Origin: Candidatus Nitrosocosmicus sp. | GTDB taxonomy: Archaea > Thermoproteota > Nitrososphaeria > Nitrososphaerales > Nitrososphaeraceae | Assembly: GCA_031177355.1 (NCBI GenBank) | Contig: JAPSGR010000005.1 | Span: 1-64,000 of the forward strand | DNA length: 64,000 nucleotides | Direction of reading: 5' to 3' | Part shown: one piece after another, positions 54,291 through 63,331 of the stretch | Numbering within the stretch: position 1 is the first letter of the stretch | Layout of the letters: every line of letters starts with the position of its first letter | Translations under genes and position numbers: made by a program | Notes under the pieces: generated by a model | Seen by the model: the letters and a program-made list of their open reading frames with translations, nothing else | Told to the model about the DNA's origin: nothing | Database searches by the model: none

Positions 54291-55277
54291 TTAGTATTTA
54301 TGTTTTGATACCTTCCGTGCTTCTATTAGATCAAGGAAATAAAAAAGATAAGTCCTTTCGTTTATCTTTAAAATCCATGGGATATATGACTCTTTCTTTG
54401 TTTTGATTGTTATTTCAAAACCGCTTTTTTCTATTGTTGACCGTAGGGTACGGTCATTCAAATCTGGATTATACACCTTCTCTCTGTTGTAATCATAGGG
54501 AGTAGTCGTCACAAAAAAAGAGTGAGGTTTTAATAGGTTGCTAATAATTGGTAATAACTTTTCAATAGGGAGAAATTCCACAATATTTAATCCGAAAATT
54601 AAATCAAATCTCAAATTCTTGAAGGGTAAATTGAGAATATCACAAACAATATATTCAACGTTAGTAATTCCGGCTTCGCCTGCCTTCTTTTTTGCTTCCA
54701 CCATAAATGAGAATGATGAATCTATTCCAAAAACAAATGAAAATTTATTAGATAACTCGATTGTTGATAGTCCCAAAGCACAACCTAGATCCAATGCTAA
54801 CCCTTCAGGTTCATAATGAATTCCAGAAGTCAATTTTCTGTAAACATCTGAAGGCTTTATTTTCCAGCGCAACAGATGCAAGAACTTGTCACTCTCGAAA
54901 TTCTCATTATGCAGCCACTTGTAACTTTGAAAATATCGGCTATCTATTTCATACCTATCTTCATCTTGAGAATTCTTATTCAGTCGGCTCGACAAATTCT
55001 TCAAATAGTTTTTCATTTCTTCACTTTTGCTGTTTGAATACCATTTACCAAATATTGATAATCTCTGCGAAGCATAGGATATTATGTCTTTAACAATTAT
55101 AGCAATACCTGAAAGGATCGGATATTGAGATTTACATTCGGGACAAACGAGGAAACCTTCAACGCATTCGTTTTTGTTTTCAGGGTCTTCTATAAGTATA
55201 TCTAATCGCAAAGGGTAGTTCCTCTCATTATGATTTATACAATACAAGAGTTTAAAATTAAGGAGTGATGACTTCAA
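54291..55277 (-). CDS. SAM-dependent methyltransferase with N-terminal Trm112-like domain
   Basis: A 328-residue protein. Residues 8-55 form a Trm112-like zinc module with a CxxC (LVCPECKSQYPIL) in the usual place plus YCIN. Residues 155-270 are a class I methyltransferase: LALDLGCALGLSTIEL (motif I), FGIDSS (motif II) and LIFGLNIVEFLP. The substrate is not evident; a lipid, polyketide or RNA acceptor is possible. Start is TTG at 55277. The previous gene encodes a hexapeptide protein on the same strand 114 bp downstream. Confidence 0.85.
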   Translation of the reverse strand: MKSSLLNFKLLYCINHNERNYPLRLDILIEDPENKNECVEGFLVCPECKSQYPILSGIAIIVKDIISYASQRLSIFGKWYSNSKSEEMKNYLKNLSSRLNKNSQDEDRYEIDSRYFQSYKWLHNENFESDKFLHLLRWKIKPSDVYRKLTSGIHYEPEGLALDLGCALGLSTIELSNKFSFVFGIDSSFSFMVEAKKKAGEAGITNVEYIVCDILNLPFKNLRFDLIFGLNIVEFLPIEKLLPIISNLLKPHSFFVTTTPYDYNREKVYNPDLNDRTLRSTIEKSGFEITIKTKKESYIPWILKINERTYLFYFLDLIEARKVSKHKY

Positions 55278-55496
55278 TGGTTATAATCTTTGTTAAAGTA
55301 TTATAGATGTTTTTATGGAGATACTTGAAGTTTTAGCTAAATTAGCAGTTTGATTTTGATTTTAACAATTTGTATAAAATTCAATCTATTTTAGAGTATT
55401 AGAGGAAAGCATTTAAAATTAAAAAGAAATAGGTATACTAATGTCTTATTGAAAACCAAATGGGTTAGAGACATTGTTCATCTAAACTTTTTTCGA

Positions 55497-56723
55497 TCAT
55501 TTAAGCAAATATGGTAAGGCAATTGATAAAACGACCACAATGACCATAGCATATGTCAATATCTTGGATGAGTGTCTAATTAACCCCTTCTTATTTTGTG
55601 TTTTTTTATCTATGAGTGAATTGTAAAGCTGGCCGCCATCCAAAGGTCCAATTGGTAATGCATTAAATATAGCCACATTGAAGTTTATGAACCATAACCA
55701 GAAAAAGAGATTCGCTGGAATGGTGTAATAAGAACCAAAAATTGGTGAAGAATATTTATCAGCCATGAAATCAGAATAAGGAACCATGCCTTGAACGAAT
55801 GTGGGGGGCGCCAATAATGCCAAGGGTGAACTGAATATCATTGTGTTATATCTATCTAAAACTTCTTTCGGATCTGTCACTGGAGTTATTGAAACCCCTA
55901 ATATCCCCTTGCCCGGTTCTCTTTGTTCAGGGAGAGTGGTTTCCTTTACTATAGTGTCCCCTTTATTCGATATTATTTCGATAGTCACAGGCTTTCCAAG
56001 GTTGATATTCAAATTTTCATTAAGCTGTACGGGATCTCGAATTTCAGCACCTTGAATTCCTTGTATAGTGTCTCCTTTTGATAACCCTATAGATGCTGCA
56101 AGAGAGTCAGGGTTGACATTAGTAATTACAACTCCATACAAATTCTGGTCCATTGGCTTTGTAATTATTAATGTTGATGTTATCAACAAAATAGCTAGTA
56201 ATGAAATTGCTGCCAATACGATGTTAGTCATTGGACCAGCAGTCAGGATTGAACTTTTTTGCTTAGTAGATATCCGATTTAATTCATCGCGCTCTATGTT
56301 TACAAATGCCCCGATTGGAATACCGAGAAATAAAACCAGACCTGTAGATTCCACTTTAACGCCGTAAACTCTAGCTATAATTCCATGACCCGCTTCGTGG
56401 ACAATAATCGTAACTACCAAAGCGATCCAACCTTCCCAAATAGGGAGATATGGATTAAGCCCTGGAATAAGTAAATTTGCCTGGGGGCCCACACCTCTTG
56501 CCCCTTCTCTAATACTTTCACTAGAAAACAATGCAGCGACGCTGCCTATAATAAGGAAAAGCGCCATGAGTGTAATTAGAGGCATTAAATAAGTATTAAA
56601 TTTGGCATAAAATCTTGCAGCTCTAGTTTTAGATACTCGGTCGAAGAATTTTAAACCGTAAGGAGTATGAATTAGAATAAGAGGTAAATGAAGGTCGAAC
56701 TTAATTTTAGATTGCTGTTCCAA
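55497..56723 (-). CDS. site-2-type intramembrane metalloprotease
   Basis: A 408-residue M50-family protein. HEAGHGIIARVYG (about 107-119) carries the HExxH zinc motif within a membrane helix. A PDZ domain lies at about 195-275 (NPDSLAASIGLSKGDTIQGI). NALPIGPLDGGQLYN (about 344-358) is the second zinc motif. Four or more membrane helices. It cleaves membrane-anchored regulators. TTG start. No obvious anti-sigma-type target here, as expected in archaea. Confidence 0.93.
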   Translation of the reverse strand: MEQQSKIKFDLHLPLILIHTPYGLKFFDRVSKTRAARFYAKFNTYLMPLITLMALFLIIGSVAALFSSESIREGARGVGPQANLLIPGLNPYLPIWEGWIALVVTIIVHEAGHGIIARVYGVKVESTGLVLFLGIPIGAFVNIERDELNRISTKQKSSILTAGPMTNIVLAAISLLAILLITSTLIITKPMDQNLYGVVITNVNPDSLAASIGLSKGDTIQGIQGAEIRDPVQLNENLNINLGKPVTIEIISNKGDTIVKETTLPEQREPGKGILGVSITPVTDPKEVLDRYNTMIFSSPLALLAPPTFVQGMVPYSDFMADKYSSPIFGSYYTIPANLFFWLWFINFNVAIFNALPIGPLDGGQLYNSLIDKKTQNKKGLIRHSSKILTYAMVIVVVLSIALPYLLK

Positions 56724-56999
56724 CTATAAATGATGAACATTCTTATTATTTAAATGCATCATAGAAACATTTAGTTTGATAAAACATGTTTCTCTAAAAT
56801 GTGAGGTAGAATATAACATGATTAAAAATGATAAATCACATTAAAGGTATCTAAATAAAAGTAGTACTTTGAGAGGAACGCTGAGATCTAATTCCGGGAA
56901 GCAATACTATAAAAATAATATTAAATATTTCAAACTTCAGAATTTTAAAAATATTCGAGAGAACTCCATTAGGTTGTTTTTATGTGGACCTAGGCGCTG

Positions 57000-57392
57000 T
57001 TATCCTTTGACTCTTACTATTTTTATCCTTTCGAGCACTTTCCAATATTCAACTTCGCCTCCTTGATTAATTTTGTCTCTAATCTCATCTTCTACTGCAG
57101 AGGTTTCAAACACCTCAAAAGTTTCGAGATCCATTATCTGCAATACCTGCCCAGACATGGAAATAATTTGTCCATTTCTCTTGTCTATTAATGGAACATC
57201 AACGCTTGCTGAAACTGGTGATACAAGACTATGCCTTGATCCATCGAATACACCCATAGCTGCTACACGAGCCTTAGCTGAACCATGCTTACCTGGCTTA
57301 CTGTGATCGTAAGAAACTATTCTACACGGCTCTCCATCAATGATGATGTAAGAACCCACTTTCAAACTACCAAGGTCCATAGGTTTGCTCAA
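57000..57392 (-). CDS. eif5A: translation factor aIF5A
   Basis: A 130-residue archaeal IF5A. The hypusine/deoxyhypusine lysine is K35 in SKPGKHGSAKARV. MSKPMDLGSLKVGSYIIIDG is the conserved N-terminus, and the C-terminal OB fold follows. It relieves ribosome stalling at proline runs. Start is TTG at 57392; an ATG three residues later is an alternative, but the MSKP start matches family members. Monocistronic. Confidence 0.95.
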   Translation of the reverse strand: MSKPMDLGSLKVGSYIIIDGEPCRIVSYDHSKPGKHGSAKARVAAMGVFDGSRHSLVSPVSASVDVPLIDKRNGQIISMSGQVLQIMDLETFEVFETSAVEDEIRDKINQGGEVEYWKVLERIKIVRVKG

Positions 57393-57630
57393 TTATAATC
57401 ACAAAAATTCATATGCGATACATATTTAACAGTTATGATTTTGTCCCTTGATTAAATAAAGAGGAGGCATCAAAATATTGCTGCGGATCGAAGATTCCAT
57501 AAATTTATTAACAACAAAGCAATTATGACTCAGGTAAAAAATACCTTTTAAAGATCTGTGATTGAAAAACTCCAGTTTTAAAAGTAAAAATCGACTATCA
57601 TGCTTAAAGCCGTGACATTAATTTACCCCA

Positions 57631-59016
57631 GTGATTTTCATTCTGATAGTGCATTCGTCGAAGGAAAAAAAAGCTCTTACAATAGCAGGAAGTGACTCGT
57701 CTGCTGGTGCTGGAATTCAGGCAGATTTAAAGACCTTTTCAGCACTGGGTATTTATGCGACAACAGCAATCACTACCCTCACTGCTCAAAATACTAAAAC
57801 AGTGTCAGACATATTTGTCGTACCCGAGGGGTTTTTTAAAAACCAACTTGAAACAACGATTGAAGACATTAAACCAGATGTTATCAAGGTTGGTGTTCTC
57901 TACGACAATTCCATTATAAAAATAGTGAAGGATGTACTACTCGATTTCGAAAAACCAAAAATTATTGATCCTGTTTTATACTCTGGCACGGGCGTTAAAT
58001 TGCTTGATGAAAAATCTTATGACTCCTTTAAAAAAAATATCATCCCATTAGCAGACATACTAACACCAAATTTAAAAGAGGCTGAATCATTGAGTGAGAT
58101 TCACATCCAATCCGACAGTGATTTGCCGAAAGTTGCAGATTCAATCCTAGATTTGGGAGCGAAAAGCGTCATTATAAAAGGTGGACATTTTAAAAGAAAG
58201 AATAAATACATTTCAGATTATTATTACACAAAAAATGGCAGTGAATCTTTTAAAATTACAAATAAGAGACTTCCATTTGATGAAACACATGGAACTGGCT
58301 GTAACTTCTCTGCAGCAATTGCTTCGTATATAGCTATGGGTTATAGCCCGAAAGATGCTTTCATCCTTGCAAATTCGTATGTATATCTAGCATTAAAGAA
58401 TGCGAGCAAAGTGGGCAATGGCGTATTAGTTGCTAATCCACTGCGCCAGATATATTACAACTCCCAGAAATATGAGACTATTATTGAATTGCAAAAGTGT
58501 GTTAGCTATCTTGAGCGGATAGACAAATTCTCTTTGCTAATACCTGAAACCAAAACTAATTTTGTTTACTCTATTCCAAATCCCACAGATCCTCTTGAAG
58601 TAGCGGGTGTTGTTGGCAGAGTTACAAATTATCGAAATCGCATACGGTCTCCAAATACAATAGATTTTGGAGCTTCCATTCATGTTGCAAATGCACTGTT
58701 GGTGGCCAAACGGTTTAATCCTTATCTGAGATCTGCAATAAACATACGATATTCGGATAATCTGATAAAAATATGCTCAGACAATTTCATATGTTCTAAT
58801 TATAATCGGAGATCTGAACCAAAATCGAGTAAGAACAGGGAAGGGTCTTCAATCAAATGGGGAATAAAAAGTGCATTTATTAATAATCCTAATGCTGAAG
58901 TAGTTTACCATGATGGAGATTACGGAAAAGAGCCAATGATATTATTATTTGCTAAAACTCCTAGAAGAATTTTGACTATGATTTTGACTATATTGAAAAG
59001 ATATACTACGAGCTAA
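57631..59016 (+). CDS. thiDN: ThiD-ThiN bifunctional thiamine synthesis protein
   Basis: A 461-residue fusion. Residues 13-270 are HMP/HMP-P kinase ThiD (ALTIAGSDSSAGAGIQADLK, PVLYSGTGVKLL, LTPNLKEAE, DETHGTGCNFSAAIA). Residues 285-461 are ThiN, the archaeal thiamine-phosphate synthase that replaces ThiE. It phosphorylates HMP and joins it to HET-P. The start may be GTG 57631, which lies about 25 nt after a CTTAAAG TATA-like box, or GTG 57649. No TPP riboswitch is visible. Confidence 0.93.
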   Translation: MIFILIVHSSKEKKALTIAGSDSSAGAGIQADLKTFSALGIYATTAITTLTAQNTKTVSDIFVVPEGFFKNQLETTIEDIKPDVIKVGVLYDNSIIKIVKDVLLDFEKPKIIDPVLYSGTGVKLLDEKSYDSFKKNIIPLADILTPNLKEAESLSEIHIQSDSDLPKVADSILDLGAKSVIIKGGHFKRKNKYISDYYYTKNGSESFKITNKRLPFDETHGTGCNFSAAIASYIAMGYSPKDAFILANSYVYLALKNASKVGNGVLVANPLRQIYYNSQKYETIIELQKCVSYLERIDKFSLLIPETKTNFVYSIPNPTDPLEVAGVVGRVTNYRNRIRSPNTIDFGASIHVANALLVAKRFNPYLRSAINIRYSDNLIKICSDNFICSNYNRRSEPKSSKNREGSSIKWGIKSAFINNPNAEVVYHDGDYGKEPMILLFAKTPRRILTMILTILKRYTTS

Positions 59017-59049
59017 TATTATAAATAATCTAGTCTCACTCATAGGACT

Positions 59050-59763
59050 GTGAAAGCAGTGATTTTAGCTGGTGGCCTAGGTACTAGATTACAGCCATAT
59101 ACTTTTTTTATACCGAAACCTATGCTCCCTCTCGGGAACAAACCGTTATTAGAGTATCTGATAGAGTGGTTAAACAAATCTAAAAAAATTGACCAAATAA
59201 TAATCTGCGTCAGTTACTTGCATAGATCGATAGAAGATTATTTCGAGGACGGGACGAGGTTTGGGATAGAAATCAAGTATTCAAGATCCGATCGACCTTT
59301 AGCAACGGCCGGTCAGCTTAAAACTGCATCAAATTATTTGGACGAATCATTTGTATGTCTTTACGGCGACTCTGTTTACGAATTTCCGTTAAACAAGATG
59401 ATCGATAATCATATAAGTGATAATGCGTTTATTTCCATGGCCCTTACTAAATATAAGACAAACCTAAAATATGGGTTTATTGAGCTAGACAAGAACGAAA
59501 AGACGTTAGTATCTGAATGGAAAGAAAAACCCGAAATCGCAGGTTTAATAAATATTGGCTGTTATGTATTTGAACCAGAGTTTTTAAAAAAGATTCCTCA
59601 TTCCGTATCCTTTGGAATGGATGAAGCTGTGAGAGACTGTATAAAAGATAAAAAGAAAGTAAAATCGTATATTGTAAATGAGGGTAGTTTTATAGATATT
59701 GGAGACAAAAAATCATATCTAGAGGCGTACAAGCAATATGTGAAAAGACTAGGAAAGATATAA
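59050..59763 (+). CDS. sugar-1-phosphate nucleotidyltransferase
   Basis: A 237-residue RfbA/GalU-like protein. LAGGLGTRLQPYTFFIPKPM carries the nucleotide loop and the catalytic Lys. CLYGDSVYE provides the metal-binding Asp. ATAGQLK is the substrate region. No C-terminal hexapeptide domain. It makes an NDP-sugar for glycan or lipid synthesis; which sugar is not decidable. GTG start. 33 bp after thiDN. Confidence 0.9.
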   Translation: MKAVILAGGLGTRLQPYTFFIPKPMLPLGNKPLLEYLIEWLNKSKKIDQIIICVSYLHRSIEDYFEDGTRFGIEIKYSRSDRPLATAGQLKTASNYLDESFVCLYGDSVYEFPLNKMIDNHISDNAFISMALTKYKTNLKYGFIELDKNEKTLVSEWKEKPEIAGLINIGCYVFEPEFLKKIPHSVSFGMDEAVRDCIKDKKKVKSYIVNEGSFIDIGDKKSYLEAYKQYVKRLGKI

Positions 59764-59872
59764 CCTTTAATTTTAAACATATTGTAGATATTAAAATACA
59801 AATAATTGGATAATAGTATCTCCATTTTATAAGAACAATCCTGTAAAGATAATTGGGCATGACAAGTAGGGA

Positions 59873-60583
59873 TTAGAAATTTATAAATTCAGAAACAGTC
59901 TTAAAAGTCTCATCTGTGTAATTAAACGATTCAAGGTATGGAACCACACCTATTACTGGCACCATAGTAAGCTTTTCTATAAAGGAAGGAGTGCGAGATT
60001 CGATCAGATTTGGAAGCATAGGCATCTTATTAACTATAATTCCTCTAATCGATATTCCATTTGACTTACATTCTTTAACAGTTAGCATAGTATGGTTAAG
60101 AGTTCCCACGAAAGGAGTCGATACAATTATTACTTCAAGTTTTGTTAACTTTATAAAATCTAACAGAGTGGAATTACTATTTAATGGTACTAATAGCCCA
60201 CCGATGCCTTCAAGGATAAGAAATTCATATTTACCTCTCAGATATTCGTATTTTTTTAGGGCGTAATCTAGGTCCAGTTGTTCCATTTGTAAGAGTTCAG
60301 CAGCCATATAAGGAGAGCAAGCTAAGGGAAAATAGTATGGGTTTATGTTCTCATCAAGCTCATCTATGTAGATGGATTTATGTAGCATAGCCACATCCTC
60401 GGACCTAAAGGTTTTAGAATAAACCCCGTTTCCTGTAGCAAAGGGTTTCATCATACATATTTTATTAATCTTTTTTGAAAGCTTCCATCCAAGGGAAGCA
60501 GAGATCAAGGTTTTTCCAACATTAGTATCGGTCCCAATTATAAAAATGCCCTTAGACACTATCACTACATGCAACTCGTTCAT
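59873..60583 (-). CDS. bioD: dethiobiotin synthetase
   Basis: A 236-residue P-loop ATPase. GTDTNVGKT (17-25) is the BioD-specific loop; MKPFATG carries the catalytic Lys, and EGIGGLLVPL is the second motif. It closes the ureido ring of dethiobiotin. No bioA, bioB or bioF is in the window, so it is an orphan here. ATG start; convergent with the nucleotidyltransferase. Confidence 0.93.
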   Translation of the reverse strand: MNELHVVIVSKGIFIIGTDTNVGKTLISASLGWKLSKKINKICMMKPFATGNGVYSKTFRSEDVAMLHKSIYIDELDENINPYYFPLACSPYMAAELLQMEQLDLDYALKKYEYLRGKYEFLILEGIGGLLVPLNSNSTLLDFIKLTKLEVIIVSTPFVGTLNHTMLTVKECKSNGISIRGIIVNKMPMLPNLIESRTPSFIEKLTMVPVIGVVPYLESFNYTDETFKTVSEFINF

Positions 60584-60852
60584 TAATATTTGTTATACAA
60601 ACATATCCAAAGTTCTTTAAACATTGACTTAAAAGTGTTATTCATAAAAACACAAAAAAGGAAGTTCTTCCCAGTATAATGCAATAGACTTTACCGACTT
60701 AATCCGTTTTGTTTGATGTGATATGACAATGGAGGGCCAAGAGAATTTGAATATATTTTAATTTTTTTGACGGATATCTAATCTAATTTACTCAGAAAAG
60801 AAAATTTTTTGATACAAATCTATATTGCATTCTAATAACATAAGTTCAAGTA

Positions 60853-61581
60853 TTGAAGGTACCCTCCAAGGACATAGTTTTTAGTGAAAGCGAGAAAGAG
60901 TCATTTTATAGAGTAATATTTTCACGACGCGATGTCCGAAAAAATTTTGTTAATAAGACTATTTCTGATGCGATCATATGCAAGATTTTGCTTGCAGCTC
61001 ATCATGCACCATCGGTTGGGTTTTCTCAGCCATGGAACTTTATTTTGATAAGGGACATAGAGACCCGTAAACGGATTAAACAATCCTTTATTAAAGAACG
61101 ATTAAAGTCTATTGAATTGATTTCAAATGATAACAATAGAAAGGATAAATATTTGAATTTGAAGTTGGAAGGAATTTTGGAATCTGATCTAAATATATGT
61201 ATTACTTATGACCGAGATCGATTCGGTCCTTTTGTCATTGGTAAGATGACGATCAAGGATGCTGGCATCTATAGTGTTTGCTGTGCAGTTCAAAATTTGT
61301 GGTTGGCCGCTAGGGTTGAAAACATCGGCGTAGGATGGGTAAGCATACTTAGCAATAACGATCTTTGTAGTATTCTGAACCTTCCTACTAACATACAGCC
61401 TATTGCTTATTTATGCCTGGGGTATGTAAAGGAATTCGAGGACAGACCTGATTTGCAGTCAAGTAAATGGCTTGATCGAATGCCCTTAAATAATGTAGTG
61501 AATTTTGAAAGTTGGGATAATAGGTGTGATGTTGACTCTTCATGGTTGAAATTAATGGAGATATTGAAGAGTCAAATGTAA
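60853..61581 (+). CDS. bluB: 5,6-dimethylbenzimidazole synthase BluB
   Basis: A 242-residue nitroreductase-fold enzyme of BluB type: FSRRDVRKNF (about 23), AAHHAPSVGFSQPWNFI, GPFVIG and GVGWVSIL are typical. It fragments reduced FMN to make the lower ligand of B12. A simple nitroreductase is the alternative, but the SVGFSQPWNF motif favours BluB. TTG start. Other cob genes are not adjacent; the B12-binding mutase subunit in this window needs the product. Confidence 0.9.
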   Translation: MKVPSKDIVFSESEKESFYRVIFSRRDVRKNFVNKTISDAIICKILLAAHHAPSVGFSQPWNFILIRDIETRKRIKQSFIKERLKSIELISNDNNRKDKYLNLKLEGILESDLNICITYDRDRFGPFVIGKMTIKDAGIYSVCCAVQNLWLAARVENIGVGWVSILSNNDLCSILNLPTNIQPIAYLCLGYVKEFEDRPDLQSSKWLDRMPLNNVVNFESWDNRCDVDSSWLKLMEILKSQM

Positions 61582-61876
61582 CATCTAACACTGAGAAGAT
61601 TATAGTATAGAGAGTTTGACTTGTCAACATAACCCTTGCATCGATTCTAAATAAAAAAATTGGGAAGAACAATTACCACAAGTTATCTTTTGGTTTTAAA
61701 GACTTGGACTTGAGACTGTAAACTACGAATTGGTTTCCTTATCCTTCTTGATTTTTGCAAACATAGATTTGTTTTATCTTGACTAATTTAAGTATTGCGG
61801 GGTCGCTACATTATTGATAAATATCGTAGATTTTTCCCTAAATATCGCAGTACTCTGCCATTTAGTGTTAAAAAAA
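61582..61876. other. non-coding gap with tRNA 3' flank
   Basis: About 295 bp without a gene. The right end carries the T-run that terminates the minus-strand tRNA (AAAAAA at 61871-61876 on the plus strand). Confidence 0.5.
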
Positions 61877-61951
61877 TGCCGGAGGCGGGATTTGAGCCCG
61901 CGACCTTTCGATTATGAGTCGAACGCTCTGACCAGGCTGAGCTACCCCGGC
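61877..61951 (-). tRNA. tRNA-Met (elongator), anticodon CAU
   Basis: A complete 75-nt cloverleaf on the minus strand. Acceptor stem GCCGGGG pairs with CTCCGGC (one G-U), discriminator A. D-arm GCTC/GAGC, anticodon stem TTCGA/TCGAA with a seven-base CTCATAA loop, T-arm GCGGG/CCCGC with CTCAAAT loop. The anticodon stem lacks the three G-C pairs of initiator tRNA and the first pair is G-C, so this is the elongator. CCA is not encoded. A TTTTTT run follows. The antisense 62-aa frame at 61806-61994 is an artefact. Confidence 0.95.
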
Positions 61952-62418
61952 AAGCCCAGCTCTGATGTCTATAAGCAAATCTTCTAAAATACACGTATAA
62001 TATAAGCTAAACTACCAGTGATTATATTAACTAGTAAAATTTCTCTATGTAGCTCTTCCACCATATTAATTTAACTGATTTAAAAGATATTGCTACAGAT
62101 CAAAAATCAAAGGTCTTAGATCAAATATAAAATTTGTTTTCAGCCTATTTTTTGTGTTAATATTATATCGTAGAAGGCATATATTATAGAGAAATAGTTA
62201 GATCTCACCAATAACGATTATTGGTACATTTGTTAAGGTAAAGATTTGTAGCTTTTTGTACCTTTGATTTAGGTAGTTAGTCAAACCACTACTATAGTAT
62301 ACATTGAACAGTTCTAATTTGTTTCTAGGCGAAATGCAAAAAGCATAATCCAATTTGGCAAATGGATTTACATAAGAACCTTTTAATAAACGCGGTGCAA
62401 GATTTTTATTAAAAAGAT
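61952..62418. other. 467-bp gap without a recognised gene
   Basis: AT-rich with no long frame. The left end should hold the tRNA promoter (GCTTATAG about 20-25 nt before the tRNA on the minus strand) and the right end the pyrD promoter. Nothing else is seen. Confidence 0.5.
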
Positions 62419-63324
62419 TTGGCCTGTAATATACCTATTAGTTTTGCTGGACTCGAATTAAAAAACCCCGTTATTGTTGCTTCAGGGATTTTAGGATTAT
62501 CACAAAATATTTTTGAGAGGCTCTCACTTATCGGTGCTGGAGCGATCGTAAGCAAATCGATTAGTATACGGCCTCGAGAAGGTTATAAAAACCCAACAGT
62601 AGTCCCTCTAGAACATACTAGTTGGCTTAATGCAGTTGGGCTTGCTAATCCAGGAGCTGAAGCTTTTTCGAAAGAGATCTCGGGTAACAGGGCACCGCTA
62701 TTCGTTAGTTTAGTGGGTTCTTCAACTGAAGAATTTACCGCAATAGTTCGAAAATTTAGCCGTTCCAATATATTGGGATTTGAACTTAACTTGTCTTGTC
62801 CACATGTGGATAAAATGGGTATGGAGATCGGCGATGATCCAAAACTTGTACAAGAAATTATTCAGTCGATAAAAAACGAAAGCTCAAAGCCATTGATAGT
62901 TAAAGTAGGACTTGGAAACTCTGATATTTTAGAAGTTGCAAAGGTTTCAGAAGAATCTGGGGCTGATGGTATCACAGCGATTAACACACTGAGAGCTATG
63001 AAAATTGATATTACAAATAAATGCCCAGTTCTGGAGAATAATATTGGTGGGCTATCAGGTGCGGCTATCAAACCTATTGGTGTGCGATGCGTGTATGAAC
63101 TACGGAAAAAAATTAATTTACCGATTATTGGATGCGGAGGAATTCTCACAATTTCAGATGTATTAGAGTATATTATGGCCGGGGCCTCAGCAGTGCAGGT
63201 TGGGAGTCTTATCGCCCATAAGGGATTAGAAGCTATAGAAAAATTAGTAACTGGTCTCCACGATTACCTGAAGTCAAATAACTATAACCGTTTGGAGGAA
63301 ATTGTCGGAATTGTCCATCGATAA
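62419..63324 (+). CDS. pyrD: dihydroorotate dehydrogenase, class 1B catalytic subunit
   Basis: A 301-residue FMN enzyme. LNLSCPHVDKMGMEIG (about 121-136) carries the catalytic Cys; AINTLRAMKIDI, GGLSGAAIKPIG and IIGCGGILTISDV bind FMN. The length and motifs are of the NAD-linked 1B type, which needs PyrK. TTG start. pyrK begins 7 bp after its stop. Confidence 0.94.
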   Translation: MACNIPISFAGLELKNPVIVASGILGLSQNIFERLSLIGAGAIVSKSISIRPREGYKNPTVVPLEHTSWLNAVGLANPGAEAFSKEISGNRAPLFVSLVGSSTEEFTAIVRKFSRSNILGFELNLSCPHVDKMGMEIGDDPKLVQEIIQSIKNESSKPLIVKVGLGNSDILEVAKVSEESGADGITAINTLRAMKIDITNKCPVLENNIGGLSGAAIKPIGVRCVYELRKKINLPIIGCGGILTISDVLEYIMAGASAVQVGSLIAHKGLEAIEKLVTGLHDYLKSNNYNRLEEIVGIVHR

Positions 63325-63331
63325 AAATATC

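Noticed and set aside
57410-57660. TPP riboswitch before thiDN
   Set aside because: No CUGAGA or matching P4/P5 core motif is found in the leader.
61806-61994. 62-residue minus-strand ORF over the tRNA
   Set aside because: It is the translation of the tRNA gene and its flanks; the complete cloverleaf explains the sequence.
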